The notes beneath the pieces are model-generated. The model made no database searches. It saw only the letters and a list, made by a program, of their open reading frames with translations, and was not told the origin of the DNA. The position numbers and the translations under genes were made by a program. From NCBI RefSeq assembly GCF_900182575.1, contig NZ_FXSZ01000005.1:124001-188000 (forward strand): 64,000 bases of DNA. Reading direction: 5' to 3'. This document shows positions 34,368-43,769 of the stretch, piece by piece (the stretch's first letter is position 1; the number at the start of each line of letters is the position of its first letter). This stretch comes from Solitalea koreensis. GTDB lineage: Bacteria > Bacteroidota > Bacteroidia > Sphingobacteriales > Sphingobacteriaceae.

Positions 34368-35051
34368 TTAAAATTTTTGAGCTGTCCAATTCATGTACAA
34401 ATTCTCAACAAATTCTAACTGTTGTTCGGGTGAAATGTGTGAATTGTCTAAAATAATTGCATCTTCTGCCTTGCGAAGCGGACTTTCTTCGCGGGTAGTG
34501 TCGGCGTGATCTCGATCTTTCAAATTATCAAGTACTTCACGTACTGTAATCGTTTCACCATTAGCTGCAAGTTCTTTGTAACGACGTTCTGCTCGAATCA
34601 AGGGCTCTGCTGTCATGAAAATTTTAAGCTGCGCATTAGGGAAAACAGTAGTGCCTATATCCCGGCCATCCATTACTATATTTTTCGTTTTACCCATTTT
34701 TTGCTGCAAAGCAACCATGGCTTTACGCACTTCTTTAATAGCACTAACTTTACTTACGCTTAGAGAAACGGGCATTTGACGAATTTCTTGTGAAATGTCC
34801 TCATTGTTTAATAAAACCTGAGTTTGATCATTTTCAAGGTGAAGCTCTATGTGAACCTTTTCTAAGGCTTCAACTACAGCATCATGGTTATGCCAATCAA
34901 TACCATTGCGTAAAAAGTATAAAGTAGTCGCCCGGTACATAGCGCCTGAATCGACATAAATAAAATTAAGTCTTTTGGCTAAAGCTTTAGCAATGGTACT
35001 TTTTCCACAGGAAGAATAGCCATCTATGGCGATGATACAGTTTTTGGGCAT
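34368..35051 (-). CDS. cmk: Cytidylate kinase
   Basis: Phosphorylates CMP and dCMP with ATP. Start chosen at ATG 35051 (MPKNCIIAIDGYSSCGKST), giving 227 residues, the family length. The open frame continues upstream to 35183, but that part crosses the promoter box and overlaps the divergent arfB gene. Motifs: P-loop AIDGYSSCGKSTIAK, YVDSGAMYRA, VMDGRDIGTTVFPNA and the lid RDHADTTREESPL. Its direction matches rpsA, and cmk-rpsA adjacency is common in bacteria; here a 163-nt gap and a separate rpsA promoter lie between. Confidence 0.94.
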   Translation of the reverse strand: MPKNCIIAIDGYSSCGKSTIAKALAKRLNFIYVDSGAMYRATTLYFLRNGIDWHNHDAVVEALEKVHIELHLENDQTQVLLNNEDISQEIRQMPVSLSVSKVSAIKEVRKAMVALQQKMGKTKNIVMDGRDIGTTVFPNAQLKIFMTAEPLIRAERRYKELAANGETITVREVLDNLKDRDHADTTREESPLRKAEDAIILDNSHISPEQQLEFVENLYMNWTAQKF

Positions 35052-35069
35052 AGTTAGGGTTGCGACGGC

Positions 35070-35077
35070 CAAAAATA
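35070..35077 (-). promoter_or_regulatory. Promoter (-7 box) of cmk
   Basis: TATTTTTG on the minus strand followed by GCC, 19 nt before the chosen ATG; supports that start. Confidence 0.65.
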
Positions 35078-35131
35078 AAAAAATCCGCTGATTTTGTGCA
35101 GCTTTGTTAATTGTATAGGCATAGTAGTAAA

Positions 35132-35542
35132 ATGAAAATTGATAGGATGGCATTGGCCAAAGAGTTGATTTACCAAACCTCACGAAGCTGTGGAAAGGGT
35201 GGTCAAAATGTAAATAAGGTTGCTAGTAAGGTAGAAGTGGGTTTTAATATTCTGTTATCCAACTTGTTTAATCCCGAGCAGAAAGAAGTATTATTAACCA
35301 AATTGCAAAGTTTGATTACGAATGATAATTTAATAAAGGTAGTTTGCGAAAAGGATAGAAGTCAGTTGTTAAATAAGCAGAAAGCAATTGAAAAGTTGGC
35401 ACATCTGCTTGAAAAATCGTTAAAGATTAAAAAACAGCGTAAAGCAACCAATCCCTCCAAAGCATCTGTTGAAAAACGATTAAAAGAAAAACAAGCAAGG
35501 GCTTATATAAAGATCAATCGAGGAAGGAGTTTTTTGGAATAG
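35132..35542 (+). CDS. arfB: Alternative ribosome-rescue factor ArfB (YaeJ), peptidyl-tRNA hydrolase
   Basis: Releases peptides from ribosomes stalled at mRNA ends. The release-factor GGQ motif is in RSCGKGGQNVNKVASKVE near residue 23, and the C-terminal tail is basic and helical (KKQRKATNPSKASVEKRLKEKQ), the part that enters the empty mRNA channel. At 136 residues from the ATG at 35132 it has the ArfB size; it lacks the stop-codon-recognition domain of RF1/RF2. The upstream alternative start adds seven residues. It converges with the next gene, stop codons 4 nt apart. Confidence 0.9.
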   Translation: MKIDRMALAKELIYQTSRSCGKGGQNVNKVASKVEVGFNILLSNLFNPEQKEVLLTKLQSLITNDNLIKVVCEKDRSQLLNKQKAIEKLAHLLEKSLKIKKQRKATNPSKASVEKRLKEKQARAYIKINRGRSFLE

Positions 35543-35546
35543 CAGG

Positions 35547-36047
35547 TTATTTTTTCCAAGCTACGGTGAAATAACTGAGAGCTACTAATAAACAAACGCA
35601 GATAAATAAAGCATAAGAAAGATTCTTAGTACGTTGTTCCAGGTCTCCCAATTGTTCATCCTGATTGCGTATTTTGTAATTGCGTTGAGAAATGAGATTT
35701 TGAAGTCTTTTTTGTTCCTGATCAAATTTTAAAGTCCGCTCGGATAAATCATCTCTTTTGGCTATCACAGCTGATGAACGTTGACCTTCAACTTTTTGAA
35801 TCGCTGTCATAATTTCATTATCTATATTAATAATGGTTTGTTGCGTTTCTATAATTCGTTGTAAGTCCTTTTTTGATTTTCCTCCGAAAAAGGCATTGTT
35901 TTCATTTTCATTTCTTTTCCATTCCTGAAATAATTCATTTCTTCTTTTTATTAAATCGTTCAGTTCATTTTGAGCACTTTGTAAATCTTGAGCAAAAGCA
36001 GAAAATCCAAAAAAGGAAATAAGTATTAATATGGGGAATTTCTTCAT
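35547..36047 (-). CDS. Hypothetical exported coiled-coil protein with C-terminal membrane anchor
   Basis: Not recognised as a named family. 166 residues from the ATG at 36047, which begins a good signal peptide (ILILISFFGFSAFAQ); five upstream codons are optional. Residues 22-140 are almost entirely charged and helical, with heptad-like spacing (RNELFQEWKRNENE, TLKFDQEQKRLQNLI), so a coiled coil is likely. A final helix near residues 145-163 (LSYALFICVCLLVALSYFTVAW) ends in Lys-Lys. Probable topology: coiled coil in the periplasm, anchored at the inner membrane. Function unknown. Confidence 0.65.
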   Translation of the reverse strand: MKKFPILILISFFGFSAFAQDLQSAQNELNDLIKRRNELFQEWKRNENENNAFFGGKSKKDLQRIIETQQTIINIDNEIMTAIQKVEGQRSSAVIAKRDDLSERTLKFDQEQKRLQNLISQRNYKIRNQDEQLGDLEQRTKNLSYALFICVCLLVALSYFTVAWKK

Positions 36048-36182
36048 AATTGATATCAGCATTTACTTAATAAAAAATTAGCTTAATTTTAGCAATTCAA
36101 AAATTATGCAGTTCAATAAGACAAGTTTAAAACAGCTTGTTTTTTAGGATTTTGCGTTCTCGACCAATCAATAATACTGAAA

Positions 36183-37661
36183 ATGAATAAAATACTAGTA
36201 GCCAATCGTGGAGAAATTGCTCTACGAATTATGCGTTCTGCACGCGAAATGGGTATAAAAACCGTCGCTGTTTTTTCAGAGGCGGATCGTAATGCTTTGC
36301 ATGTGCGTTATGCCGATGAAGCAGTGCTTATTGGACCTCCAGCTTCAAATCAATCTTATTTACAGGGAGAAAAGATTATTAAATCGGCGTTGGAAATAGG
36401 AGCCGATGCAATTCACCCCGGATATGGTTTTCTTTCAGAGAATGCAGCATTTGCACGTCAGGTTCGAAAGGCAGGAATTATTTTGATTGGTCCATCACCA
36501 GAAGCTATGGAAATGATGGGCGATAAGCTCTCTGCTAAAGCTGCTGCCAGAAAATATAATATTCCATTGGTTCCGGGAACCGAAGGAGCCATTGCTAATG
36601 TTGAAGAAGCTAAAAAAGTGGCTGTTCAGGTTGGTTTCCCAATTTTGATTAAAGCTTCAGCCGGTGGAGGTGGCAAAGGTATGCGTATAGTTCAAAAAGA
36701 GGCCGATTTAGAAGAGCAAATGACTCGCGCAATCAGCGAGGCACAATCAGCTTTTGGTGACGGTTCTGTATTCATTGAACGTTACGTGGCTTCTCCTCGT
36801 CATATTGAGTTTCAGGTATTAGGCGATACGCATGGCAATATTGTTCACCTGTTTGAGCGTGAATGTTCGGTGCAGCGTCGTCACCAAAAGGTAATTGAAG
36901 AGGCTCCTTCATCGGTGCTGACACCAGAGATTCGTGAGCAAATGGGTGCTTGTGCTGTGGATGTAGCCCGGGCCTGTAATTATGTTGGTGCAGGAACGGT
37001 AGAGTTTATTCTTGATGAAAATCTCGATTTCTTCTTCCTGGAAATGAATACCCGTTTGCAAGTTGAGCATCCGGTAACTGAAATGATTACAGGTATCGAT
37101 TTGGTTAAGGAACAAATTAAGGTGGCACGGAGAGAGGCTTTGAGTTTTAAGCAAGATGATTTAAGAATCAATGGTCATTCAATAGAACTTCGGGTGTATG
37201 CTGAAGATCCAAATAATAATTTCCTTCCTGATATTGGTACTTTAACCACTTATCAAACTCCTCAGGGACCGGGTATACGTGTTGACGATGGTTTTGAGCA
37301 AGGTATGGAAATTCCAATTTATTATGACCCGATGATCGCCAAGCTGATTACTTTTGGTGAAAACCGTACAGAAGCCATTGAACGTATGATACGGGCCATT
37401 AAAGAATATAAAATTACAGGTATTGAATCCACTTTACCATTCGGGCGTTTTGTGATGGAGCATGAGGCTTTTGTTTCGGGGAATTTCGATACACATTTCG
37501 TTGAAAAATACTTTAACAGTGAAAGTCTGAATTTTATTGAGGATGAAGAGGAGTCAAAAATTGCCGCTGTAATAGCCGCAAAGCTATTCAGTAAACCTGC
37601 AACAGTTGTTTCTCAGCAAAGTTCGGAGAGAAGCAACTGGAAAATGAGAAGTAGGATTTAA
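36183..37661 (+). CDS. accC: Biotin carboxylase subunit (acetyl-CoA or related acyl-CoA carboxylase)
   Basis: ATP-dependent carboxylation of biotin on its carrier. 492 residues: N-terminal LVANRGEIALRIMRSARE, ATP-grasp glycine loop KASAGGGGKGMRIV near residue 160, ERECSVQRRHQKVIEE (catalytic-lobe signature) and FLEMNTRLQVEHPVTE near 290. A C-terminal extension of about 45 residues follows the core, a little longer than E. coli AccC (449). The biotin carrier gene is not adjacent, so whether it serves acetyl-CoA or propionyl-CoA carboxylase is not settled by context. A 11-bp AT hairpin follows. Confidence 0.92.
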   Translation: MNKILVANRGEIALRIMRSAREMGIKTVAVFSEADRNALHVRYADEAVLIGPPASNQSYLQGEKIIKSALEIGADAIHPGYGFLSENAAFARQVRKAGIILIGPSPEAMEMMGDKLSAKAAARKYNIPLVPGTEGAIANVEEAKKVAVQVGFPILIKASAGGGGKGMRIVQKEADLEEQMTRAISEAQSAFGDGSVFIERYVASPRHIEFQVLGDTHGNIVHLFERECSVQRRHQKVIEEAPSSVLTPEIREQMGACAVDVARACNYVGAGTVEFILDENLDFFFLEMNTRLQVEHPVTEMITGIDLVKEQIKVARREALSFKQDDLRINGHSIELRVYAEDPNNNFLPDIGTLTTYQTPQGPGIRVDDGFEQGMEIPIYYDPMIAKLITFGENRTEAIERMIRAIKEYKITGIESTLPFGRFVMEHEAFVSGNFDTHFVEKYFNSESLNFIEDEEESKIAAVIAAKLFSKPATVVSQQSSERSNWKMRSRI

Positions 37662-37684
37662 GAAATGTTGAATTATAAAATTTG

Positions 37685-37711
37685 AATTATAAATATTCAG
37701 TATTTATAATT
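37685..37711. repeat. AT-only hairpin between accC and ribE
   Basis: Perfect 11-bp inverted repeat AATTATAAATA (37685-37695) / TATTTATAATT (37701-37711), loop TTCAG. Weak stem and no T tract; it may be a poor terminator or merely AT-rich spacer. Confidence 0.5.
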
Positions 37712-37736
37712 TATCATTCATAATTAGTTTGAAAGA

Positions 37737-38321
37737 ATGTTTACAGGAATCATCGAAACCCTAGGGGTTGTTAAAAATATTGAGCACGAAGGTTCTAATC
37801 TTCATTTTACAATTGAATCATCAATTTCGAATGAAATGAAGGTCGATCAAAGCATTGCTCACAATGGTGTTTGTTTAACGGTTGTAAAACTTGATGGGCA
37901 AACACATACAGTTACTGCAATTGAAGAAACGTTAAATAAAACCAATTTAGGTAAAATTGGAGTAGGAGATAAGCTAAATCTGGAGCGTTGCATGTTGATG
38001 AACGGAAGATTAGATGGGCATATTGTTCAAGGTCATGTTGATCAAACCGGAATATGCTCTAGAGTTGAAGCTAAAGACGGAAGTTGGGAATTTACCTTTC
38101 AATACGATCCTTCTCAAGGAAATGTGACTGTAGAAAAGGGTTCAATAACCGTTAACGGAACTAGCCTTACAGTTGTAAATTCTAAAGAAGGAGAGTTTTC
38201 AGTTGCTATTATCCCTTATACCTATGAGCATACTAGTTTCCACATGATCAACATTGGAACTGTTGTAAACTTAGAATTTGATATTATCGGTAAGTATGTT
38301 GCCCGACTAATGAATAAATAG
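37737..38321 (+). CDS. ribE: Riboflavin synthase alpha chain
   Basis: Makes riboflavin by dismutation of two 6,7-dimethyl-8-ribityllumazine molecules. Two tandem lumazine-binding barrels: the first starts MFTGIIETLGVV, with the signature NGVCLTVV near residue 42; the second holds GHIVQGHVDQTG near 96-107 and NGTSLTVV near 140. 194 residues, family length. Other riboflavin genes are not in the window. No FMN riboswitch is seen in the short gap upstream. Confidence 0.95.
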   Translation: MFTGIIETLGVVKNIEHEGSNLHFTIESSISNEMKVDQSIAHNGVCLTVVKLDGQTHTVTAIEETLNKTNLGKIGVGDKLNLERCMLMNGRLDGHIVQGHVDQTGICSRVEAKDGSWEFTFQYDPSQGNVTVEKGSITVNGTSLTVVNSKEGEFSVAIIPYTYEHTSFHMINIGTVVNLEFDIIGKYVARLMNK

Positions 38322-38364
38322 GGAGAACGCGTTGTGCGATATTAAGATACTGATTTTCAATAGT

Positions 38365-38430
38365 GGTCAGTTTGAGCGAAGTTGAAAACTTATTGCAAAA
38401 ACGATTCGACTCCGCTCAGCTTGTGTCAGT
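38365..38430. repeat. REP-like inverted repeat, copy 2
   Basis: GGTCAGTTTGAGCGAAGTTG (38365-38384) faces TTCGACTCCGCTCAGC (38405-38420) and a distal GTGTCAGT. Same family as copies 3 and 4. It lies between ribE and the serine-hydrolase gene. Confidence 0.75.
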
Positions 38431-38547
38431 CAAATCTCACAACGGGTTAGTGAAATTTATCTCGTATTAATTCATGTAAAAATTACTCTTGCTTAAGTAA
38501 CATAAAATTGCATTTTTGTACTTGTATAGGAAATGATTGTGATCAGG

Positions 38548-39753
38548 ATGAAGCATAAAATACTCCTTTGTAGTTTAATCGTAAGTACTTTATTTCAGTC
38601 ATGCACTGAAAACAAACCACAAACTCATCAACAAACTAAAATTTGTATAGAACAAGATGAACTCAGCCCGGCTAAGTTGGCAAGAATCAGGAAACGAATT
38701 CATGCTGATAAGAAAACCTACCAAATAGATACAGCAATTCAAAAGAAAGTTAAGAGAGAAGGCTTTAATGGCAATGTACTCGTTGCTCAAAAAGGAGTGG
38801 TGCTTTACAGAAAGTCATTTGGATTTGCCAAATTTGATAGAAAACGGAATGATACGCTTCGAATCGATTCAAAATTTCAGCTGGCATCCATGTCGAAAAC
38901 GTTCACTGCCGCAGCCGTGCTACTGTTATACGAACGGAAAAAGTTGAGTTTAGAAGATACTGTTCAGAAGTTTTTTCCTGAATTTCCTTACCCTGGAATT
39001 CAAATTAAAATGTTGTTATCGCATAGAAGTGGTTTGCCATACTATGCCTATGCATTTGATGATAGCGTTCGTAGAGTAAAAACGCCTCCTACTAATCTTG
39101 ATATTATTCGTTGGTTTAAACAGTCAAAACCGGCCCTTTATAATTCACCTAACCGAAGTTTCGCTTATAACAATACCAATTTTATGTTGTTGGCGTCTAT
39201 TGTTGAAAAGGTATCAGGGAAGCCATTTGATCAATTTTTGCGTTCAGAGGTCTTTATGCCTTTGGGTATGAAAAATACCTGGCTATCAACAACAAGCAAT
39301 GATTCTATCAATATCAATAGAACGCAAGGTCATGAAGGGAGAAGATTGATTTGCAAGGATTACTATGATAATGTATGTGGAGATAAAGGTGTTTATTCTA
39401 CTGTTGATGATTTGTTGAAATGGTATAAAGCGTTGAGTACAAATTGTCTTTTAAGCAAGAAAACTCTGCATGAAGCTTTTGAACCACGCAGTTTTGAACG
39501 AAAAGGTTTGAAAAATTATGGTTACGGTTTCCGAATGTTGCTTGATGAAGATCAAAAACATGCCAAATATATTTATCATAATGGCTGGTGGAAAGGCTAT
39601 AGCACTTTGTTTTGGTTCAGCCCCCAAGATGATTATGTAATCATTATTCTTTCAAATTGTAAAAACGGTACAGTTTATCGCATCAAGAGCCTGTTGAAAA
39701 TACTTGAAGAAGATAATAACGTACAAAATATTGAGGAAGATATTACAGATTAA
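38548..39753 (+). CDS. Class C beta-lactamase-like serine hydrolase, lipoprotein
   Basis: 401 residues from the ATG at 38548 (the frame opens five codons earlier). Signal peptide with lipobox FQSC, so lipid-anchored. The penicillin-recognising fold is complete: SMSKTFTA gives the SxxK nucleophile, YNNTN the YxN motif, and HNGWWKGY the third-strand HxG motif used in place of KTG by many class C-like esterases and peptidases. A true beta-lactamase, D-peptidase or esterase cannot be told apart from sequence. A terminator follows. Confidence 0.86.
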   Translation: MKHKILLCSLIVSTLFQSCTENKPQTHQQTKICIEQDELSPAKLARIRKRIHADKKTYQIDTAIQKKVKREGFNGNVLVAQKGVVLYRKSFGFAKFDRKRNDTLRIDSKFQLASMSKTFTAAAVLLLYERKKLSLEDTVQKFFPEFPYPGIQIKMLLSHRSGLPYYAYAFDDSVRRVKTPPTNLDIIRWFKQSKPALYNSPNRSFAYNNTNFMLLASIVEKVSGKPFDQFLRSEVFMPLGMKNTWLSTTSNDSININRTQGHEGRRLICKDYYDNVCGDKGVYSTVDDLLKWYKALSTNCLLSKKTLHEAFEPRSFERKGLKNYGYGFRMLLDEDQKHAKYIYHNGWWKGYSTLFWFSPQDDYVIIILSNCKNGTVYRIKSLLKILEEDNNVQNIEEDITD

Positions 39754-39781
39754 CAGGTAGTATGTATGAAACTATAAAAGG

Positions 39782-39811
39782 GATCCGGGTCAGAACACTC
39801 GGATCTTTTTC
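39782..39811 (+). terminator. Terminator after the serine-hydrolase gene
   Basis: Stem GATCCG (39782-39787) / CGGATC (39800-39805) followed by TTTTTCTTT. Confidence 0.7.
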
Positions 39812-39863
39812 TTTGACTCCTCTCTGTAAATCAGGATGATCATTTATAAATTTGAATAATTTA

Positions 39864-40307
39864 TTAAAACCAGTGCTGGTTAATGTTTCCCAGATAGGTG
39901 ATCCTATCCTTTGAGCCTAAACCTAACAGAATGCTGATTTCGGCTCCGATGTTTGGATAGAGGTTTTTATCACCCAGTTTGTCGACTTCGATCCATTCTG
40001 CTGATAATGCACTGGTTTGTTCAGGGTTTATTGTCGGATTGCCTTCTGCAATTTTTCCTTCGAAAATATGATGCAAGACAATTTCTTGCTTTTCAGGTTT
40101 ATGCGTTTCGGCTACGAAAAGAAGGTCCTGTACTTCTACTTTTAAACCTAACTCTTCCTTTAGCTCACGTTCAACGGCTTCTTGTAGAGTCTCCATAGGA
40201 TCAGGATTTCCTCCCGGCAAACAATACACTTCGGTTCCATTATATACATATCGCATTAACAAAACCGAATAACCTTCTAAAATTACTACTGAGGGTCTTA
40301 CTTTCAT
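39864..40307 (-). CDS. Nudix hydrolase
   Basis: 147 residues. Full Nudix box at about residues 33-56: GGNPDPMETLQEAVERELKEELGL is split by positions as G-x5-E, then RE-L-x-EE-x-G. Hydrolyses a nucleoside diphosphate linked to another moiety; the specific substrate is unknown. ATG at 40307 preferred over the TTG one codon earlier. A one-mismatch box TATCTTTA lies about 45 nt upstream. Confidence 0.88.
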   Translation of the reverse strand: MKVRPSVVILEGYSVLLMRYVYNGTEVYCLPGGNPDPMETLQEAVERELKEELGLKVEVQDLLFVAETHKPEKQEIVLHHIFEGKIAEGNPTINPEQTSALSAEWIEVDKLGDKNLYPNIGAEISILLGLGSKDRITYLGNINQHWF

Positions 40308-40382
40308 CAACTTAATTATCTACTCTTTAACCTTGTTTCGAATTTTAAAGATAAAAATCTAGGAACAAAATTCTTCTCAAGA

Positions 40383-42239
40383 TTATTCTATTGCTTTGCC
40401 TTTCATTGCCTGTGATACGGTAATATCCATAACACGCTCAGCAAAAGGACGAGTATATTCATTCAATATATCAATTGCTGCAAGAATTTGATCTTTAGTT
40501 CCTGTTGGAAGAATCAACTTTAATTCTTCAGTTAATCTTTTGGTTTCTGCTATTTCGGCTTCATTTAAATGTTCGCCTTGATTATGCAAAAAGCGATCAA
40601 CCGTATAAAGCATCTGTTCGCCTTCGGTACGCGCTTCAATTATCATACGTGTTGCAACATCATCGGACGCATGCGTAACGGACTCAATTAACATTTTTTC
40701 AACTTCAGCGTCCGTTAATCCATAAGTTGGTTTAACTTCCACTTCTTGTTTTACTCCCGAACGAAGCTCGATGGCTTGCACGGTTAAAATGCCATCGGCA
40801 TTCAGAAGGAAATTAATATCCACTTTCGGAAGTCCTGCAGGCATTCCCGGAATGCCTTTTAAATCAAATTCAGCAAGTTTACGGTTGGCGTTTACCAAAT
40901 CTCGTTCTCCCTGAAAAACAGAGATCTTCATGTTTGCTTGTCCGTCAATAGCGGTTGTGTATTGTCGGCCTGCTTTGGTAGGTATTTTTGAGTTTCGAGG
41001 AATGATCACGTCCATTAATCCGCCCATGGTTTCCACGCCTAATGAAAGCGGAGTTACATCAAGTAGAAGAATGTCTTTACGGTTGCCTGATAAAATATCG
41101 GCTTGAATAGCGGCTCCCAATGCAACCACTTCATCAGGATCAAGAGTGTCGTTTACAGTTTGATCAAAGAAATCGGCTACTAATTTTTTGATTAAAGGTG
41201 TTCGCGTAGAACCACCAACCATAATCACTGAATCTATGTCGGCTGCTGTAAGGTTTGCATCGTTGAGTGCATTTGAACAGCATTTTAGCGTTTGCTCCAC
41301 CTTTGGCATGATCAACATTTCGAATGTTTTCTTGTCGATGTTGCAGTTAATGCCTTGAACTTCACCTTCAAAATGATATTTGAAACTGAGGTGTTTTTTC
41401 GCTTCTTCGGCTTTCAATCGTAAGGATTGATGAATCTCTTTGTATTGTTTTAGCTCATCCGGAGTAAGCTTGCTACGTTCTATCCAAAAATTAATGATGG
41501 AACGGTCGAAATCGTCTCCACCTAAAAAAGTATCTCCGTTAGTTGATAATACTTCGAAAATACCGTTTTGTATTTTCAGGATGGAAATATCAAAAGTTCC
41601 ACCGCCAAGGTCGTAAACGGCAATTGTTTTTTCTTCTTCAGGGTTTAAGCCAATGCCATAAGCCAAACTAGCCGCAGTTGGTTCGTTTACAATACGTAAA
41701 ACATCCAATCCGGCAAGTTTACCTGCATCACGGGTAGCCTGCCGTTGAGAGTCGTTAAAATAAGCAGGAACGGTGATGACGGCACGAGTTACCGGAGTTT
41801 TTAAAGCATGCTCGGCGCGGGCTTTAAGTTCTTTTAAAATCAGAGCTGAAAGTTCAATAGGAGAGTAAAACTTATCTCCGATTTTAACCTTTACCAATGT
41901 TTCGGTATCGTCATCAACAATCTTATAAGAAAAGAAATTTTGGTAGTGTTCGATGTCTTTATATGATCGACCTAACAAACGTTTTACTGAAAAGATGGTA
42001 TGTTCAGGATCTTCAAGTAAATGCGATTTGGCATCGTTGCCGACAATAACATTGCCGCTATTGGGAAAATGAATAATAGAAGGGACCAATACTCCTTTGC
42101 CCATATCATTAATGACCTGTGGATGTTTTTCAGGATTAATAAAAGCCACCAATGAATTAGTGGTTCCAAGGTCAATGCCGACAATAATATCTTCTTTTTG
42201 TAGTGAGCCTGTAGAAAGGTTAATTGAGACTTTCGCCAT
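40383..42239 (-). CDS. hscA: Hsp70-family chaperone HscA (Fe-S cluster assembly)
   Basis: 618 residues. Nucleotide-binding domain: VGIDLGTTNSLVAF near residue 20, NEPTAASLAYG near 185, YDLGGGTFDISIL near 205, MVGGSTRTPLIKKL near 335. Substrate-binding domain from about 395 (LLLDVTPLSLGVETMGG). It is shorter than DnaK, lacks a DnaK-type acidic tail and starts with the extended KVSINLSTGSLQKED seen in HscA-type proteins, so the Fe-S chaperone assignment is preferred over DnaK. The isc genes are not adjacent, which leaves some doubt. Confidence 0.85.
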   Translation of the reverse strand: MAKVSINLSTGSLQKEDIIVGIDLGTTNSLVAFINPEKHPQVINDMGKGVLVPSIIHFPNSGNVIVGNDAKSHLLEDPEHTIFSVKRLLGRSYKDIEHYQNFFSYKIVDDDTETLVKVKIGDKFYSPIELSALILKELKARAEHALKTPVTRAVITVPAYFNDSQRQATRDAGKLAGLDVLRIVNEPTAASLAYGIGLNPEEEKTIAVYDLGGGTFDISILKIQNGIFEVLSTNGDTFLGGDDFDRSIINFWIERSKLTPDELKQYKEIHQSLRLKAEEAKKHLSFKYHFEGEVQGINCNIDKKTFEMLIMPKVEQTLKCCSNALNDANLTAADIDSVIMVGGSTRTPLIKKLVADFFDQTVNDTLDPDEVVALGAAIQADILSGNRKDILLLDVTPLSLGVETMGGLMDVIIPRNSKIPTKAGRQYTTAIDGQANMKISVFQGERDLVNANRKLAEFDLKGIPGMPAGLPKVDINFLLNADGILTVQAIELRSGVKQEVEVKPTYGLTDAEVEKMLIESVTHASDDVATRMIIEARTEGEQMLYTVDRFLHNQGEHLNEAEIAETKRLTEELKLILPTGTKDQILAAIDILNEYTRPFAERVMDITVSQAMKGKAIE

Positions 42240-42349
42240 CTATTATTTAGTTATTAGTAAGTAGTTACATGTTATTGGCTGCATATAGAGTCTTTTCAAG
42301 ATTTACTATTATCTGATAACCAATAACTGATAACTTTTTAAATTAAGGG

Positions 42350-42357
42350 CAAAGATA
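42350..42357 (-). promoter_or_regulatory. Promoter (-7 box) of hscA with a long leader
   Basis: TATCTTTG on the minus strand followed by CCC, 110 nt before the ATG, an unusually long leader for this window. The leader holds two copies of GTTATCAG. Confidence 0.6.
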
Positions 42358-42421
42358 AGGATTAGTTTGACTCTGGAGGCAAAAACAGGATTTTGACACT
42401 AGATTAACGAATAAATGTTGT

Positions 42422-42455
42422 TAAAGAAAAAGCCTTTCAATTTAAATGAAAGGCT
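42422..42455 (-). terminator. Terminator of the cysteine synthase gene
   Basis: Stem AGCCTTTCAATTT (42431-42443) / AAATGAAAGGCT (42444-42455) with one bulge; on the minus strand it ends GGCTTTTTCTTT. Confidence 0.8.
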
Positions 42456-42478
42456 CAATATAGAGGAGTATTAAGTGG

Positions 42479-43534
42479 TTAAATGCAATTACATCGTTCA
42501 ATTGGGCTGAAATCGATGAACTCAAGATCTGGAGCAAGATAACCTTCTTTTACAGGTTCATCTTTCATTAGATCGGTGCTTAGGTATTTCTTATTACTAT
42601 CTGATAAAACAGTAACCACATTTGCATTTGGTCCCATCTCATTCTGTAATCTGATTGCACCAATAATGTTAGCGCCTGAAGAAATTCCTACAGCTAAACC
42701 TAATTGTTTTGAAAGTTTCTGCGCTACAAGAATTGAATCACCGTCTGAAGCCTGCATTACTTTATCAAGATTGTTCAATTTAACAATGGCAGGAATGAAA
42801 TCATCAGAAATTCCTTGAATACGGTGTGACCCAACTTTATATCCGGTTGATAGTGTTGGTGATTCAGCAGGTTCCAAAGGATGAACTTTAATATTCGGAT
42901 TTTTTGTACGGAGCGAGTTTCCTACTCCCATAACTGTTCCGCCTGTGCCTACACCTGCTACAAAAGCATCAGGAGTTTTTCCAACTGAGCGCATTTGATT
43001 CCAGATTTCTACACCCGTTGAAATTTCATGAGCTTTACAATTAAACTCATTCTCGAATTGTTTTGGCAGGAATACGTTCGGGTCGGTAGCAGCCATTTCT
43101 TGAGAAAGTTTAATGCTTCCCAGGAAGCCACCTTCTTCTTTGCTAATCAAAATAACATCAGCACCCAAACTTTTGATGATATCGATACGTTCTTTACTGA
43201 GCCAGTTAGGCATAATAATCGTTACATTGTGACCCAAAGCTTTACCAATAGCTGCAAACGCAATACCGGTATTACCGCTGGTTGCTTCAACAATGGTAGC
43301 GCCAGGCTTGATGTTTCCGCTTCTGTAAGCATGTTCAAGAATATATAAAGCCATACGGTCTTTGATACTTCCTGTAAGATTATAATGCTCACATTTTACA
43401 TAGATCTTTCTCGCTTCGTTTTTATAGGTATAGTGAATTTCCAACATTGGAGTATTTCCTACCATTTTCCATAGGTGACGAAACTTATTTTCTAAGGCCG
43501 GAGTAAAGCAAGAACCATTTAATTGTTCAATCAT
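42479..43534 (-). CDS. PLP-dependent cysteine synthase family protein
   Basis: Beta-family PLP enzyme related to O-acetylserine sulfhydrylase and cystathionine beta-synthase. Lys58 in NLTGSIKDRMA should bind PLP, EATSGNTGIAF is the substrate loop, and GVGTGGTVMG holds the phosphate. At 351 residues it is longer than CysK (about 310). The extra part includes an N-terminal 20 residues and a C-terminal tail ending RCNCI, a Cys pair not part of the catalytic core. The donor/acceptor specificity (O-acetylserine or phosphoserine, sulfide or homocysteine) is open. Confidence 0.88.
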   Translation of the reverse strand: MIEQLNGSCFTPALENKFRHLWKMVGNTPMLEIHYTYKNEARKIYVKCEHYNLTGSIKDRMALYILEHAYRSGNIKPGATIVEATSGNTGIAFAAIGKALGHNVTIIMPNWLSKERIDIIKSLGADVILISKEEGGFLGSIKLSQEMAATDPNVFLPKQFENEFNCKAHEISTGVEIWNQMRSVGKTPDAFVAGVGTGGTVMGVGNSLRTKNPNIKVHPLEPAESPTLSTGYKVGSHRIQGISDDFIPAIVKLNNLDKVMQASDGDSILVAQKLSKQLGLAVGISSGANIIGAIRLQNEMGPNANVVTVLSDSNKKYLSTDLMKDEPVKEGYLAPDLEFIDFSPIERCNCI

Positions 43535-43565
43535 AAGTCTTTTACTGATTTTAGATTTACGGTCG

Positions 43566-43573
43566 CAAAGGTA
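43566..43573 (-). promoter_or_regulatory. Promoter (-7 box) of the cysteine synthase gene
   Basis: TACCTTTG on the minus strand followed by CG, 32 nt before the ATG. Confidence 0.65.
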
Positions 43574-43732
43574 TGGAATTGAAAAATGAAAATCAATTGT
43601 ATTTATCTGTAAATGTATATGTTATGAAAAAAAACTGACAATGATGTAGTCCAGGTGAATAAGCAGGTTTTGGTTTATTCGATTTTAATTGAAATAATCA
43701 AAAGAAAATTTTCCCTCTTGTTATAGGTTCAA

Positions 43733-43740
43733 TACTTTTG
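43733..43740 (+). promoter_or_regulatory. Promoter (-7 box) of the ketoacyl synthase gene
   Basis: TACTTTTG followed by CCC, 30 nt before the ATG at 43770. A GGAG lies 3 nt before that ATG. Confidence 0.65.
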
Positions 43741-43769
43741 CCCTTGATTGAAATTTACGATTGGAGCAC

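Noticed and set aside
35052..35183. Extended N-terminus of cmk
   Set aside because: Overlaps divergent arfB and contains the cmk promoter box; the P-loop start at 35051 fits the family.
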